Numbered from the stretch's first letter, positions 1-10,279 are shown. The stretch: 64,000 bases of DNA from Candidatus Zhuqueibacterota bacterium (GCA_016783505.1 JADHWK010000001.1:62001-126000); one strand, 5' to 3'. Notes: generated from the sequence alone by a model not told the origin. Translations and numbers: made by a program.

Positions 1-1044
1 GGCCAGCTTCCGGCAGCAAAGCTCCCTTACTTCGGGGGCGTTCTCCCCGATTCCTCCGGTAAAGACCACCCCATCCAGTCCCCCCATGGCGGCTCCGTAG
101 GCAGCGATATACTTCCTCACCCGGTAACAGAAGACGGCCAGGGCCAATCTTGCCCGACGATGGCCATTTTGGGATTCTTGCAAGATCTCCCTCATGTCGT
201 TCGATACCCCGGAAATACCCAGCAGTCCGGAATGTTTGTTGAGAAGGACGTTGGCATCGCCCAGCGAGAGCTCCTCCCGACCCATGATGTGGAGGAGGGC
301 CGCCGGGTCCACATCCCCGCACCGGGTGCCCATCAGCAGCCCTTCCACCGGGGTAAATCCCATTGAGGTGTCTATGGATACTCCCCCGTCCACCGCCGCC
401 ATACTGCACCCGTTTCCCAGATGGCAGGTGACCAGTTTGAGCTCCTTTATATCCCGACCCAGCATCCCCGCCGCCCGCCGGGAGATATAATAGTGGGAGG
501 TGCCGTGAAAACCATATCGCCGGATGCCGTATTTTTTATAGAGTGAATAGGGAATACCGTATAGGTAAGCGAAGTCTGGCATTTGGGAGTGGAAGGCAGT
601 GTCGAATACCGCCACCTGGGGGGCTTGGGGAAGGAGGCGTCCGCAGGCCTTGATCCCCTTAATGTTATGGGGATTGTGGAGAGGGGCCAGCTCGATGCAC
701 TCCTCCAGTTGATCCATGACCTCGGGGTTGATGAGAACCGATGTCCTGAACTTCTCCCCCCCATGTACCACCCGGTGCCCCACTGCGGCGATCTCCCCAC
801 TGTCAGTGATCACCCCATGATTAGCGGACAGAAGAATAGAGAGAACGCATTCAATGGCCGCTTGATGATCGGGAATGGCCGCCGCAAGTTTTACCTTATC
901 CCCGTCGTAACGCCGATGGGAAAGCACCGCCCCTTTCATCCCGATCCGTTCCATCAATCCCCTGGCTAAGGCCTTCCGCCCGGTCATTTCAATGAGCTGA
1001 TACTTGACCGAGGAACTACCGCAGTTTAAGACTAAAATCTTCAT
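1..1044 (-). CDS. ackA: Acetate kinase, C-terminus cut by window edge
   Basis: Makes acetate and ATP from acetyl phosphate and ADP in the cytoplasm. The 348 codons present start with MKILVLNCGSSSVK, the phosphate-binding signature of the acetokinase family. Further family motifs are GHRVVHGG (about residue 89), FDTAFH (about 147, containing the catalytic Asp), HGTSH (180-184, catalytic His) and a Gly-rich GNGCSMAAVDGG stretch. The reading frame stays open to base 1, so about 50 C-terminal residues of the usual ~400 lie outside. It is the last gene of the block containing korABC and a malic enzyme with a phosphotransacetylase-like domain, which could supply acetyl phosphate. That fits acetate formation with ATP gain as the end of the pathway. 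The identification is secure. Confidence 0.97.
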   Translation of the reverse strand, partial: MKILVLNCGSSSVKYQLIEMTGRKALARGLMERIGMKGAVLSHRRYDGDKVKLAAAIPDHQAAIECVLSILLSANHGVITDSGEIAAVGHRVVHGGEKFRTSVLINPEVMDQLEECIELAPLHNPHNIKGIKACGRLLPQAPQVAVFDTAFHSQMPDFAYLYGIPYSLYKKYGIRRYGFHGTSHYYISRRAAGMLGRDIKELKLVTCHLGNGCSMAAVDGGVSIDTSMGFTPVEGLLMGTRCGDVDPAALLHIMGREELSLGDANVLLNKHSGLLGISGVSNDMREILQESQNGHRRARLALAVFCYRVRKYIAAYGAAMGGLDGVVFTGGIGENAPEVRELCCRKLA

Positions 1045-1068
1045 GTTCAATACCACAAGGCAATTCTT

Positions 1069-1494
1069 TCAACAAAGTTCCTCTTCTTTGAAGAAGAAGG
1101 CCACCTCTCGAACGCCATTCTCGGGACTGTCCGACCCGTGGACGGCGTTCCGCTCGATGTTTTCAGCATAGAGTTTGCGAAGGGTGCCCGGGTCGGCCTG
1201 GGCCGGGTCGGTAGCCCCGATGACCCGCCTCAGACGGGACACGGCGTCCTCCCCTTCCAGGGCCATGAGCACCACCCTCCCGGAGGTGACATAGTTAAGA
1301 AGACCCTCATAAAAGGGTTTGCCCCGGTGGACAGCGTAGAAATCGGCCGCTTGGTCCCGGGAGAGCCTCACCATCCTCATGCCCCGGATGATGAACCCCT
1401 CCTGTTCAATACGCCTGATGATGTCCCCGATGTGACCCTTGCCCACCCCATCAGGTTTAATAATTAACAAAGTCCTTTCGAACATATTCTCCAT
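1069..1494 (-). CDS. ndk: Nucleoside diphosphate kinase
   Basis: Transfers the gamma phosphate of ATP to nucleoside diphosphates through a phosphohistidine intermediate. The 141-residue length is typical. The N-terminal ERTLLIIKPDGV motif and the active-site NAVHGSDSPE motif, with the catalytic His at residue 119, are both intact. It lies 24 bp upstream of acetate kinase and 9 bp downstream of the large nucleotidyltransferase-like gene, so it is probably co-transcribed with both. Nothing about the sequence is odd. Confidence 0.97.
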   Translation of the reverse strand: MENMFERTLLIIKPDGVGKGHIGDIIRRIEQEGFIIRGMRMVRLSRDQAADFYAVHRGKPFYEGLLNYVTSGRVVLMALEGEDAVSRLRRVIGATDPAQADPGTLRKLYAENIERNAVHGSDSPENGVREVAFFFKEEELC

Positions 1495-1503
1495 TTTGAA
1501 AAC

Positions 1504-4464
1504 TTAGCCCTTCGGCAAAATGTCTTCCACTAATTTGTCAATAATTCGACTTACCTGCTCGGTGCACTGACTAAAGGCCGCCAGTAGTTTCTCTTCCGGG
1601 GGCTGGCCATCAGAATCGGAAAAGCCCAGCACTCGGGCCGCCCTTCCCAAGGATTGGGGATACAGGGTATCGTCGGCCGCCGAGGAAAGTCGGTAGACAT
1701 CCCGCAGGTTTTTAAGAAAATCGAAGGCTTCGGAAAGCTCCTGAAATTCCCGGGTGTGATCTTTATCTATCTTCCCCAACGTTTCGAAGAGCCGGTTGCT
1801 GATAGGCTCCCTCAACCGATACCGGGCCTTATACATCAACAGCACCATCTCGATGTCCCGAAGCCCCCCCCGGGACTCCTTCACATTCAGCTCCGTCCCT
1901 TCACAATGCCGGGACTCGATCTCGCCCTTCATCTCACAAACATAAGACTCCCATTTTTCAAAGATGTGGGGCTTGATGATCCTCTCCTCAAATTCCCTTT
2001 CAAAAGCGGAGCTCCCCACTACCATTCGGGAACCCAAGATCTGGGATTTATCAATAAAGGAATCGGAGTCCACATGCTCCGAAAAATAGCTATCCAGCTC
2101 ACAGAGCCGGGTCACATAATTACCAAAGTGCTGGACGAATCGGTAATGGGGAAGAATCCCCCGTTTGATAATCTCGGTGTTCATCTTGGTGACGATCTTA
2201 GTTGTGTATTTCAGAATGTCCGGATCATCCGAATTCAGGATAAAGACGATGTCGTAATCGTCGTCATAGGCCTGCTCCCGGGCATGCCCCCCGGCCACGT
2301 AAATTGCCAGTAGATCATCGGTGGTTACCCCACTGGGCTGACCCAGATCAACCTCCTGTTTGCAGATATCAAACAGGGTTTGAAGGTAATTATCCGAGAA
2401 CTCAGTGAAAGCGGCGTTCGTCTCCTGAATAGGGGCCCCCTTCAGGGTCTGAAGGCCCACCCGAAGGAAGGCCAGGTCGTAATAATCCCCAACCTCTTCT
2501 TTTTTCCCCGCAAATGAACGAATGTTTTCAATGTTCGCCAGAATGCCATCCGCCAGATGTGCCAGCTTCCAGGGATCATCCAGATGCTTGAGGTATTCTG
2601 GATAACGTTCAATAACCCGCAGGAAGAATCTCTTGAAATATCGGCTGTTAGCATAATGGAGCTCACAGAGATGGACCATCTTGTCCCTCAGTCCCGCCAC
2701 CTCCGGCTCCCATATTTTCCCCCTTAACAACCCGGCAAAGGCCTGTTGCTCTTCTTCCGGGATGGCGGTTAGATAATCGTGGATCAGTTGAGGATACTGG
2801 TTGAACACCCGGGTTAACTTCTGAATCGTATTGGGATGATCGCTCATCGTCCTGAGAAAGATCCCGTTGAGATCCCTGAAGAGGGGGGTGCTGGAAAAAC
2901 GCTTCCGATTTTTATGCAGGATAACCAGAAGGCTCAGAAGGGCATAAAAGCTATAGCTGCCCCACTCGATGTAACGTCGAATAATCCTTTTTCTCTCGGT
3001 CACGCCCAGGGCGTTAAAATCATCCAGAAAACGAACCAGGAGTTGACCGTCCTTCTCCCCGAAAGCCTCCAGCACGTCATCCCAGAATTTGGTCCCCCGG
3101 AAAAATCTCAATTGACCGCCAAAATCAACGGCTAAATTTACCCCCTTTTTTTTTCCAGATTCTTTTAAACGACCCTTATCCAGCATAGGGGCAAAGATAC
3201 TGATGGTCTTAAGATGCTCGGCGGCATCCTGAAAAAGAACACCGATGGTGTCCTTTGCCATGGCAACGTTCTCATAATAATGGATGAGAAGATGATCCCG
3301 AGCCCTGATGACCCCCACGTCTTGGTATCCCATGATTTCAGCAATCCGCTGTAAATCGGGGGCTGTCTGATCATCCCCGAGGAAGATCTCCTCCTCCTGT
3401 GCCACAAAGAGCTGGTATAAATACCGGAAGATTTCCAGAAAAGTTAGCGCTCGATCCAGGTTCTGGTAGACCCAGGTTCGAGCAGGGTTCTTTTGGGTCA
3501 GCGCTTCTAGGATCTCCCAGTTGTTGACCTTCTTTACCCCGAAGATAACCTTGCCCACCGAGATCAACCCCTTTATCAGTCGCAATCCATCGTCCTTGGG
3601 GTTGATGCTATCTTCTTTCATCTTGCGTAAATGGAGGGATCTTACCTCGCCCAGAATGCCCCGCAGATACCCCTCATGGTATTTATTGTTTCCACCGGGT
3701 TGATAGTAATAACGGGAGGTTACCCCCTGCTGGAATTGACCGAAGAGTTCCTCGCTTCCCAGGATCCTGGCGGCTCCCAGCATCTCTGAAATGATGATAA
3801 AATCCTGAATTTCCTTATCCAAAAGGTGATTATATTCAGCGATTGAGGCGGAATACCCAGGGGCTCCCACGTGTTCGGAAAGATAGAAATGAAGGGGACT
3901 GGCCCGTTTGAACATCTCTGAACTGATTTGACCGATGGCCTGGTTCAAGGGTGACCGCTTAGGACCCCCGTCGTCAATAATGCCCACGTCAATGTCGTCC
4001 TGGTCGGCCCGGGTGCCTACCCCACAGATGACAAATTGGGATCGTTCCCCGGCGGGAAGGAACAGATTCAATAAGGCATCCATATAGGCGGTGGTCAATT
4101 TGCGGAATTCCAGCCCCACCCGCTTCATGAATTCCTTATAGACCCCCAATCGGTCGGGGGCCGAAGCTAAGTTCATCACCAGCACGTCCACCGCCCTTAA
4201 GTTCATGTTCAGAACCTGCAGGGCATAGTAACAGCTTAGAAAGGACAGCTTTTCTCCCAAATCCTTTCCCAGGGCCCCAATGGTTTCCATCTCAGCAGAA
4301 GCTTCATGGGCAGGGGTCCACAGGTGCACCCGGTCCGCCTTCCCAGAGGCCTCCAACCGTTCGACCAGCTTGCCCTTATGAGCGGCGATGGTCAGAAGAA
4401 ATTTACGGTTGTGATTACCCAGTTGTTCAACCCGGTCCTTTAATCGGACCAACGGTTCGGGCAT
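1504..4464 (-). CDS. Large GlnD-like protein with two nucleotidyltransferase-type domains
   Basis: A 986-residue protein of uncertain function. Two segments resemble the nucleotidyltransferase fold seen in GlnD/DUF294 proteins. One is near residues 147-164 (GVGTRADQDDIDVGI). The other is near residue 720 (GGHAREQAYDDDYDIVFI), followed by a GlnD-like segment NVKESRGGLRDIEMVL. The usual Gly-Ser of the active-site loop is Gly-Thr in the first and Gly-His in the second, while the acidic pairs are kept. The long helical middle has no motif I recognise. GlnD uridylylates PII, but the ACT domains and HD domain of a standard GlnD are not evident, so I do not call it glnD. It lies between korC plus a small NTase-like gene and ndk, and may sense or modify a protein in response to nucleotide or 2-oxoglutarate status. 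That role is inference. Confidence 0.6.
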   Translation of the reverse strand: MPEPLVRLKDRVEQLGNHNRKFLLTIAAHKGKLVERLEASGKADRVHLWTPAHEASAEMETIGALGKDLGEKLSFLSCYYALQVLNMNLRAVDVLVMNLASAPDRLGVYKEFMKRVGLEFRKLTTAYMDALLNLFLPAGERSQFVICGVGTRADQDDIDVGIIDDGGPKRSPLNQAIGQISSEMFKRASPLHFYLSEHVGAPGYSASIAEYNHLLDKEIQDFIIISEMLGAARILGSEELFGQFQQGVTSRYYYQPGGNNKYHEGYLRGILGEVRSLHLRKMKEDSINPKDDGLRLIKGLISVGKVIFGVKKVNNWEILEALTQKNPARTWVYQNLDRALTFLEIFRYLYQLFVAQEEEIFLGDDQTAPDLQRIAEIMGYQDVGVIRARDHLLIHYYENVAMAKDTIGVLFQDAAEHLKTISIFAPMLDKGRLKESGKKKGVNLAVDFGGQLRFFRGTKFWDDVLEAFGEKDGQLLVRFLDDFNALGVTERKRIIRRYIEWGSYSFYALLSLLVILHKNRKRFSSTPLFRDLNGIFLRTMSDHPNTIQKLTRVFNQYPQLIHDYLTAIPEEEQQAFAGLLRGKIWEPEVAGLRDKMVHLCELHYANSRYFKRFFLRVIERYPEYLKHLDDPWKLAHLADGILANIENIRSFAGKKEEVGDYYDLAFLRVGLQTLKGAPIQETNAAFTEFSDNYLQTLFDICKQEVDLGQPSGVTTDDLLAIYVAGGHAREQAYDDDYDIVFILNSDDPDILKYTTKIVTKMNTEIIKRGILPHYRFVQHFGNYVTRLCELDSYFSEHVDSDSFIDKSQILGSRMVVGSSAFEREFEERIIKPHIFEKWESYVCEMKGEIESRHCEGTELNVKESRGGLRDIEMVLLMYKARYRLREPISNRLFETLGKIDKDHTREFQELSEAFDFLKNLRDVYRLSSAADDTLYPQSLGRAARVLGFSDSDGQPPEEKLLAAFSQCTEQVSRIIDKLVEDILPKG

Positions 4465-4476
4465 ACCCTCTTCCCC

Positions 4477-5232
4477 TCACAAGGATTTAACAATAGACAA
4501 CAAAGATATTGGCCTGAGATTATCCCCATAACCCAATTCAGAAATATTTGATGCCAGTTCAGTAAGGTTTTTCTTAAACAACCCTTTGTTCCTCAACTGG
4601 GAAGCCTTGGCGGCTGTGTGTTTCCAGAAAACTGGATTTCCGAAATTCCCGTTTAATATAATCATAATGTGCCTTAAATCCACCCCCATGCTGTCCCGGC
4701 GGTCGAGCTCGCCTGAAAACCGGGAAGTAATAAGCTTTTCCACGAACACATCCCAGGGATGGGCGAGGAATAAAAACCAATGGATTTCCCTCCCGTCCCC
4801 CAGTTCAACCCGACCCCGAAGGGGACCTCTCTTTTTAAGGGTGGTATAATGATGATGGAAGAAATTATCCCTAAGGAGGTAGTCTACGTTGAACCAGCCC
4901 CGGTCAAAGGACCAGGCGGTATGGAAGCTGCGGATGCTCCTGCCCACCATTAAGGCTTCATCGTAGTGAACGATCCTCAAATCGGGGGATTTAGGCAGGT
5001 CAATGAAATCATACAGGGATTTTTCATCCCGGAACAGAAGGTCTAAGTCCCACCAAGCGGTGTATTTTAAATACCCCTGCATAAGCAGGGACATGGCCCC
5101 CACCACGATGAAAGATGGGTCATTCTTACTCAGAACTCGGGAAAGCTCTTGCAGGATCAGAAGAAGGTTGGTACGCCGTTTGGTATCAACGTAAAGATAC
5201 CAAGGTCGCTCTGTTTGGCACTCTGCCGTCAT
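4477..5232 (-). CDS. Nucleotidyltransferase-like protein, degenerate
   Basis: A 251-residue protein. The segment FIVVGAMSLLMQGYLKYTAWWDLDLLF at about residues 41-67 has the layout of AbiEii/DUF1814-type nucleotidyltransferases (GG..A...G..R.T.DIDLL). The double Gly has become Gly-Ala, the Arg-x-Thr region is altered, and the last motif is WDLDLL. It starts with ATG 34 bp after the korC stop and ends 12 bp before the large GlnD-like gene, so it appears to belong to that operon. Catalytic activity is doubtful given the altered loop. It could be a pseudo-enzyme partner of the GlnD-like protein or a captured toxin-antitoxin remnant. Confidence 0.5.
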   Translation of the reverse strand: MTAECQTERPWYLYVDTKRRTNLLLILQELSRVLSKNDPSFIVVGAMSLLMQGYLKYTAWWDLDLLFRDEKSLYDFIDLPKSPDLRIVHYDEALMVGRSIRSFHTAWSFDRGWFNVDYLLRDNFFHHHYTTLKKRGPLRGRVELGDGREIHWFLFLAHPWDVFVEKLITSRFSGELDRRDSMGVDLRHIMIILNGNFGNPVFWKHTAAKASQLRNKGLFKKNLTELASNISELGYGDNLRPISLLSIVKSL

Positions 5233-5266
5233 GGTCTCTGGCCCAAGATAGTGGGTTTTGCCCCCA

Positions 5267-5821
5267 TCAATCCTTTTCCTTCAGGGCTTTCCCTTTTTCC
5301 AACCCCACCCGAAAGGCCTTGAGGTTCAGCTCTTCGGTCCCCTTGGGCACCCGGGACAGGATGGCAGATTCCACCGCCTCCCGGGAGACGACCCCTGAAA
5401 GCTCGGTAATGATACCCAAGGCTACTATATTGGCAACCAACACCTTTCCCACCTGACTCCGGGCGATTTCGGAGATGGGCACCTTATAGTTCCTGAAATT
5501 TCCCCGGGGAAGCTGGGTCACGTATTCTGAATCCACCAGCAGGATGCCCCCATCCTTTAAATCTTTGTAATATTTATCGCAGGATTCCTGGGTCAGGGCT
5601 AACAGGAGATCTATATTGGTAGCCTTGGGGTAGTCAATATCCTCATCGGAGATAATCACCTCTGACCGGCTGGCCCCGCCCCGGGCCTCGGGGCCGTAGG
5701 ACTGGGATTGGGTAGCGTTCTTATCATCATAGATGGCGGCTGCTTCCGCCAGTACCTTACCCACCAGAATAAGCCCCTGTCCCCCGGAACCGCTGAGTCT
5801 CACCTCATATCGGAATCCCAT
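5267..5821 (-). CDS. korC: 2-oxoacid:ferredoxin oxidoreductase, gamma subunit
   Basis: Gamma subunit of a thiamine-dependent 2-oxoacid:ferredoxin oxidoreductase. The chosen start is the ATG at 5821, giving MGFRYEVRLSGSGGQG and 184 residues. An AAGGAG ribosome site sits 7 bases upstream, and an in-frame upstream extension would run into korB. Family motifs GSGGQG, QSQSYGPEARGG and the C-terminal VPKGTEELNLKAF are present. It follows korB by 16 bases and korA further up, giving the order A-B-C. The closely similar second gamma subunit at 24001-24576 belongs to another complete set. The substrate (2-oxoglutarate, pyruvate or a branched-chain oxoacid) cannot be read from sequence. Confidence 0.9.
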   Translation of the reverse strand: MGFRYEVRLSGSGGQGLILVGKVLAEAAAIYDDKNATQSQSYGPEARGGASRSEVIISDEDIDYPKATNIDLLLALTQESCDKYYKDLKDGGILLVDSEYVTQLPRGNFRNYKVPISEIARSQVGKVLVANIVALGIITELSGVVSREAVESAILSRVPKGTEELNLKAFRVGLEKGKALKEKD

Positions 5822-5837
5822 AGCGCACTCCTTTAGT

Positions 5838-6659
5838 TCAACCCATGTTTTGGACCCGTTCAATAAGTTTGTTATATTCCTCCGTATATTCCGGCTTTTC
5901 AATGTCCACCAAAACGCCAGTGACAATCTTCTCCCCCCGCTGCTCCGGGGATATGGTGGAGGCCGCTTTGAGGGAAATGGTATTTCCCTGATACCATTTG
6001 AGCATGTTGCTCGCCGTCCCCATCCGGTTCCACTTTCCATACATGATGGGACATGGAGTCAGCGCTTCGACCACCGAGAATCCCTTCTTACGGATGGCCC
6101 GTTCGATAAACTTATCCAGAAGCAGGGCGTGGTATACTGTCCCCCGAGCCACAAAGGTGGATCCAGCCGCCTGGGCCAGTGCGGAGATATCAAAGGGATG
6201 CTCTATGCTTCCGTAGGGGGCAGTGGAGCCATGCATGCCAAATGGGGTGGTGGGGGAATACTGCCCCCCGGTCATCCCGTAGATGTAATTATTGAAAATG
6301 ATGGCGGTGAGGTCAATATTTCGTCGGGCGGCATGGATGAAGTGGTTGCCCCCGATGGCGGTGGCGTCCCCATCTCCCATGACGACGATCACCGTGAGCT
6401 TGGGGTCAGCCATCTTGACCCCGGTGGCAAAGGTCAGCGCCCGACCGTGGGTGGTATGCAGGGTATTGAAATCGCAGTAACCGGGCGTCCGCGATGAACA
6501 GCCGATCCCCGACACCATGACGATTTCATCCTTAGACAGTCCGATGCGGTCAATCGCCCGCAAGATGGCCTTGAGCACGATCCCGTTCCCGCAACCTTCG
6601 CACCAGATATGGGGAAATTTGTCCTGACGTAGGTATTTGTTATAATCCATCGTTACCAC
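5838..6659 (-). CDS. korB: 2-oxoacid:ferredoxin oxidoreductase, beta subunit (TPP-binding)
   Basis: Carries the thiamine pyrophosphate site of the complex. The 273-residue protein has HIWCEGCGNG near the N-terminus, the SGIGCSSR motif, HTTHGR, and the GDGDATAIGGNHFIHAARRN thiamine-binding segment. This architecture is typical of Kor/Por beta chains that lack their own ferredoxin domain. It is downstream of korA (with a 130-bp gap holding no gene) and immediately upstream of korC. The ferredoxin subunit of this set is probably the small 4Fe-4S protein at 10280-10489, separated by the malic enzyme gene. Confidence 0.92.
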   Translation of the reverse strand: MVTMDYNKYLRQDKFPHIWCEGCGNGIVLKAILRAIDRIGLSKDEIVMVSGIGCSSRTPGYCDFNTLHTTHGRALTFATGVKMADPKLTVIVVMGDGDATAIGGNHFIHAARRNIDLTAIIFNNYIYGMTGGQYSPTTPFGMHGSTAPYGSIEHPFDISALAQAAGSTFVARGTVYHALLLDKFIERAIRKKGFSVVEALTPCPIMYGKWNRMGTASNMLKWYQGNTISLKAASTISPEQRGEKIVTGVLVDIEKPEYTEEYNKLIERVQNMG

Positions 6660-6789
6660 TTAATGAAGTAAACAAGGCTAAAAATGGCTCAGAAAAAAAT
6701 TCATTGAATCCCTGTTAAGTCCTTTTATGCCCTATTAAACCATTTAGCCATCTATGGTTTTTTTAAATCATTTGTCATGAGTTATGGGA

Positions 6790-7935
6790 TTATTTTTTTA
6801 ATAAATCAAGGATCTGCTGGGGGCTGATGGGCTCCCCATCTACCCTAGTTAGGGGTACCACCTTTGTTTTACCTTCAGCGGAACATTTGACCAATTGGGC
6901 CACCTGTCCCAGGTTCATTTCTGGGACGATGATGCGTTTAACCTGATCCGCCAATTTAGTAACCTGTTCCTCCGGAAATGGCCATAGGGTCACCGGCCTC
7001 AATAATCCCACTTTGATCCCTTCCTCCCTGGCCATAATTACCGCTCGTCGGGCTGAACGAGCCGTGGACCCGTAGGCCACCACCCCGATTTCGGCATCCC
7101 CTAGTTCTAGTTCGGCCACTTCAATTATATCGTCCCTATATCGCTCGATCTTCCGGTTGATCCGACGGAGGAGGCTGTTGATCTTGGCCGGATCATTAGT
7201 GGGGAACCCCGTCTCGTCGTGGCACAGGCCAGTCACGTGATAGCGATACCCTTCGCCGAAATTGGCCATGGGTGGAATGTCATCTTCAGTTTGACAGTAG
7301 GGCAGATAGTCTTCAGGTGATACCATGGGCTTTTGTCGGTCAATAATTTCTATTTCCGATGGGTGGGGCAGACGGACTTTTTCGTTCACATGACCCACGA
7401 TCTCGTCCATGAGAAGAATGACCGGCACCCGGTATTGTTCCGCCAGGTTAAAGGCCCGCACTGTTAGCTCGAAGGTTTCCCGGACGGAGTAGGGGGCCAG
7501 GACGATCACCGGGTGATCCCCGTGGGAGCCCCAGCGGGCCTGCATCACATCACCCTGGGAGGGGAGGGTGGGCAATCCTGTAGAAGGCCCCCCCCGCATG
7601 ACATTGACGATCACACAGGGAATTTCGGCGATGGCGGCATAACCGATGTTCTCCTGTTTCAGGGAAAAGCCGGGTCCTGAGGTGGCCGTCATCGCTTTAA
7701 CCCCGACCAGACTGGCCCCGATCACCGCCCCCATGGAAGCGATTTCATCCTCCATCTGGATGAACCTCCCCCCTATCCGGGGAAGCCGTTGGGACAGGAT
7801 CTCGGCGATCTCTGAAGACGGGGTTATGGGATAACCGGCGAAGAAACTTAAACCCGCCGCCAGCGCCCCCTCGGCACAGGCCTCGTTGCCCTGCATTACC
7901 CGGACATTTTTTGATTTATTTATTGCCATAAGCAA
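6790..7935 (-). CDS. korA: 2-oxoacid:ferredoxin oxidoreductase, alpha subunit
   Basis: Alpha subunit that binds the 2-oxoacid and completes the active site. The protein begins MLMAINKSKN, and the second Met may be the real start. Shared family features are MQGNEACAEGALAAG, FFAGYPITPSSEIAE, GPGFSLKQE, the RGGPSTGLPT loop and the conserved MDEIVGH segment. The length of about 381 residues is normal for the four-subunit type. It lies 52 bp downstream of the malic enzyme/phosphotransacetylase-like gene. The 130 bp after it (6660-6789) are AT-rich and show no gene or clear terminator. Confidence 0.92.
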   Translation of the reverse strand: MLMAINKSKNVRVMQGNEACAEGALAAGLSFFAGYPITPSSEIAEILSQRLPRIGGRFIQMEDEIASMGAVIGASLVGVKAMTATSGPGFSLKQENIGYAAIAEIPCVIVNVMRGGPSTGLPTLPSQGDVMQARWGSHGDHPVIVLAPYSVRETFELTVRAFNLAEQYRVPVILLMDEIVGHVNEKVRLPHPSEIEIIDRQKPMVSPEDYLPYCQTEDDIPPMANFGEGYRYHVTGLCHDETGFPTNDPAKINSLLRRINRKIERYRDDIIEVAELELGDAEIGVVAYGSTARSARRAVIMAREEGIKVGLLRPVTLWPFPEEQVTKLADQVKRIIVPEMNLGQVAQLVKCSAEGKTKVVPLTRVDGEPISPQQILDLLKK

Positions 7936-7987
7936 TGATGAGTTCTAAACCCGATCAAGGTTGGTCTTCTGGCCAAATAGAGAACCC

Positions 7988-10243
7988 CTATTTCCCCTCC
8001 CGATACCGGGCATCCACAACTGCGATGGCGGTCATATTGACGATGTCGTTCACTTCGCAGCCTCGCTGAAGCACGTGCACCGATTTTCTCATTCCCATCA
8101 AGATGGGGCCGATGGCCTCGGCTCCACCAAGGCGGTTCATAAGCTTGTAGGCGATGTTCCCCGATTGCAGGTCGGGGAAGATAAGCACGTTGGCCCTCCC
8201 TTTCAGGGCTGAGAAGGGGTAGGTGGACTCGATAATTTCGGGCGTCACCGCGGTATCCGCCTGCATCTCACCGTCTATCATCAGGTTAGGGACCTTTTCC
8301 TTTACGATTTCTACCGCCCGGCGGACCTTCTCGGTCAATGGATGACGGGTGCTCCCGAAGTTAGAAAAGGAAAGCATGGCCACCCGGGGTTCCACATCGA
8401 AACGGCGGGCGGTTTCGGCGCTGCATATAGCAATCTCGGCCAGTTGTTCCGCCGTAGGCTCAATGTTGACCGTGGTATCGGCAAAAAAGATGATTTCTTT
8501 TTTAAAGATCATCATGTAAACACCGGACACCCTGTGAATACCTTCCCGCATTTTGATGATCTGCAGGGCCGGTCGGATGGTGTCCGGGTAGTGATGGATC
8601 AAGCCGCTGATCAGCCCATCAGCATCCCCCTTGTTCACCATCATGGCCCCGAAATAGTTTGGCACCGCCATAAGGTCGCGGGCCTCACTTCGGGTAATCC
8701 CCCGACGCCTCCTGATCTGATAAAACTCTTCTACATAATCGGAAAATTCTTCAGAGGCGGGGGGGTCGATGATCTTAACCCCCTTTAAATCCAGGTGTAG
8801 ATCGGCTATTTTTTTCCGAATGTCCCCATGGTTGCCCAGCAGGATGGGTTGGGCGATTCCCTCATCAATGATGATCTGACAGGCCCTTAGAATCTTTTCC
8901 CGGTTACCCTCGGGGAAGACAACCCGCCTGGGGGCAGCCTGGGCCTTATGGATCACCGACCGCATCACCATTCGGGAAGGACCCAGCCTGGCTTCTAGTT
9001 GCTCCCGGTATTGGTCAAGCTCAATCTGGATTCGGGCCACCCCGTCCTCCATGGCTGCCTTGGCCACCGCGGTGGCCTCCCACAGAAGCACCCGGGGATC
9101 GAAGGGTTTGGGGATAATGTACTCCGGGCCAAACCCGATCCTCTCGTCCCCATAGGCCTTGAGCACCGAATCGGGGACATCCTGCTTGGCCAGGTCGGCC
9201 AGGGCATGGGCGGCGGCGATCTTCATGTTCTCGGTAATCGCTGTGGCCCGCACATCCAAAGCCCCCCGGAAGATGAACGGAAACCCCAAAACGTTGTTTA
9301 CCTGGTTGGGATAATCGCTGCGACCGGTAGCCATAATTACATCGGGACGGGCGGCCCTGGCATCGGTATAGGTGATCTCCGGATCGGGGTTGGCCATGGC
9401 GAAAACGATGGGATCCTTGTTCATGGACTTGACCATATCTGGGGTAACCGCATCCTTCACCGATACCCCCACGAAGACATCAGCCCCCACCATGACCTCC
9501 TTCAGTGTTCTCAGATCGGTATCAGCAACAAACCGCTCCTTATAGGGGTTCATTCCTTCCTCCCTACCCTTGTAGATCACCCCCTTTGAATCACACATAA
9601 TAATATTTTCCCGCTTGACGCCAAAGGCCAGGTAAAGGGAGGCACAGGCGATGCCCGCCGCTCCGGCCCCGTTAAAGACCACCCTGACTTCCCCGATGGG
9701 CTTGTCGGTCAACTCTAGGGCATTGAGGAGAGCGGCTCCTGAGATGATGGCGGTACCGTGCTGATCATCGTGGAAGACCGGGATGTTCATGGTCTCCTTC
9801 AACTTCTCCTCGATGTAGAAGCACTCCGGGGCTTTAATGTCCTCTAGGTTAATCCCCCCGAAGGTGGGCTCCAGGAGCTGAACCACCCGGATCAATTTAT
9901 CGGGATCCTCGGTGTCCACCTCCAGGTCGAAAACGTCCACGTCGGCGAACCGTTTGAATAGAACCCCCTTGCCCTCCATTACGGGCTTCCCCGCCTGGGC
10001 GCCAATGCGGCCCAACCCCAGCACTGCTGTCCCGTTAGTGATTACAGCCACCAGATTACCCTTAGCAGTGTACTGGTAGACTTCATCGGGGCTTCTTTTT
10101 ATCTCCAGGCAGGGTTCGGCCACTCCGGGGGTATAAGCTAACGAGAGGTCCCGTTGAGTAACGCAGGGTTTAGTGGCGATCACCTCAATTTTCCCCCTCC
10201 GACCCTGTCTGTGGTAATCAAGAGCATCCTGCTTTCTGATCAT
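7988..10243 (-). CDS. maeB: Malic enzyme with C-terminal phosphotransacetylase-like domain
   Basis: Oxidative decarboxylation of malate to pyruvate with NAD(P). Residues about 1-420 form the malic enzyme part, with YTPGVAEPC, the catalytic-Lys region, HDDQHGTA and the nucleotide-binding GAGAAGIA. Residues about 430-751 form a phosphate acetyltransferase-like domain ([14 protein letters not shown], then [16 protein letters not shown]). The 751-residue length matches the MaeB family, in which the second domain is usually regulatory by acetyl-CoA rather than catalytic. It sits between the small ferredoxin gene and korA, linking malate to the oxoacid oxidoreductase. Whether the C-terminal domain makes acetyl phosphate here is open, but no separate pta gene is visible in the window. 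Confidence 0.94.
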   Translation of the reverse strand: MIRKQDALDYHRQGRRGKIEVIATKPCVTQRDLSLAYTPGVAEPCLEIKRSPDEVYQYTAKGNLVAVITNGTAVLGLGRIGAQAGKPVMEGKGVLFKRFADVDVFDLEVDTEDPDKLIRVVQLLEPTFGGINLEDIKAPECFYIEEKLKETMNIPVFHDDQHGTAIISGAALLNALELTDKPIGEVRVVFNGAGAAGIACASLYLAFGVKRENIIMCDSKGVIYKGREEGMNPYKERFVADTDLRTLKEVMVGADVFVGVSVKDAVTPDMVKSMNKDPIVFAMANPDPEITYTDARAARPDVIMATGRSDYPNQVNNVLGFPFIFRGALDVRATAITENMKIAAAHALADLAKQDVPDSVLKAYGDERIGFGPEYIIPKPFDPRVLLWEATAVAKAAMEDGVARIQIELDQYREQLEARLGPSRMVMRSVIHKAQAAPRRVVFPEGNREKILRACQIIIDEGIAQPILLGNHGDIRKKIADLHLDLKGVKIIDPPASEEFSDYVEEFYQIRRRRGITRSEARDLMAVPNYFGAMMVNKGDADGLISGLIHHYPDTIRPALQIIKMREGIHRVSGVYMMIFKKEIIFFADTTVNIEPTAEQLAEIAICSAETARRFDVEPRVAMLSFSNFGSTRHPLTEKVRRAVEIVKEKVPNLMIDGEMQADTAVTPEIIESTYPFSALKGRANVLIFPDLQSGNIAYKLMNRLGGAEAIGPILMGMRKSVHVLQRGCEVNDIVNMTAIAVVDARYREGK

Positions 10244-10279
10244 GTTATTCCCCCTGTCCTAAGATTTCACTTTCACCTT

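Noticed and set aside
5733-6497. 254-codon plus-strand frame opposite korB/korC
   Set aside because: It lies over the conserved KorB TPP motif on the other strand and has low-complexity Gly/Pro composition.
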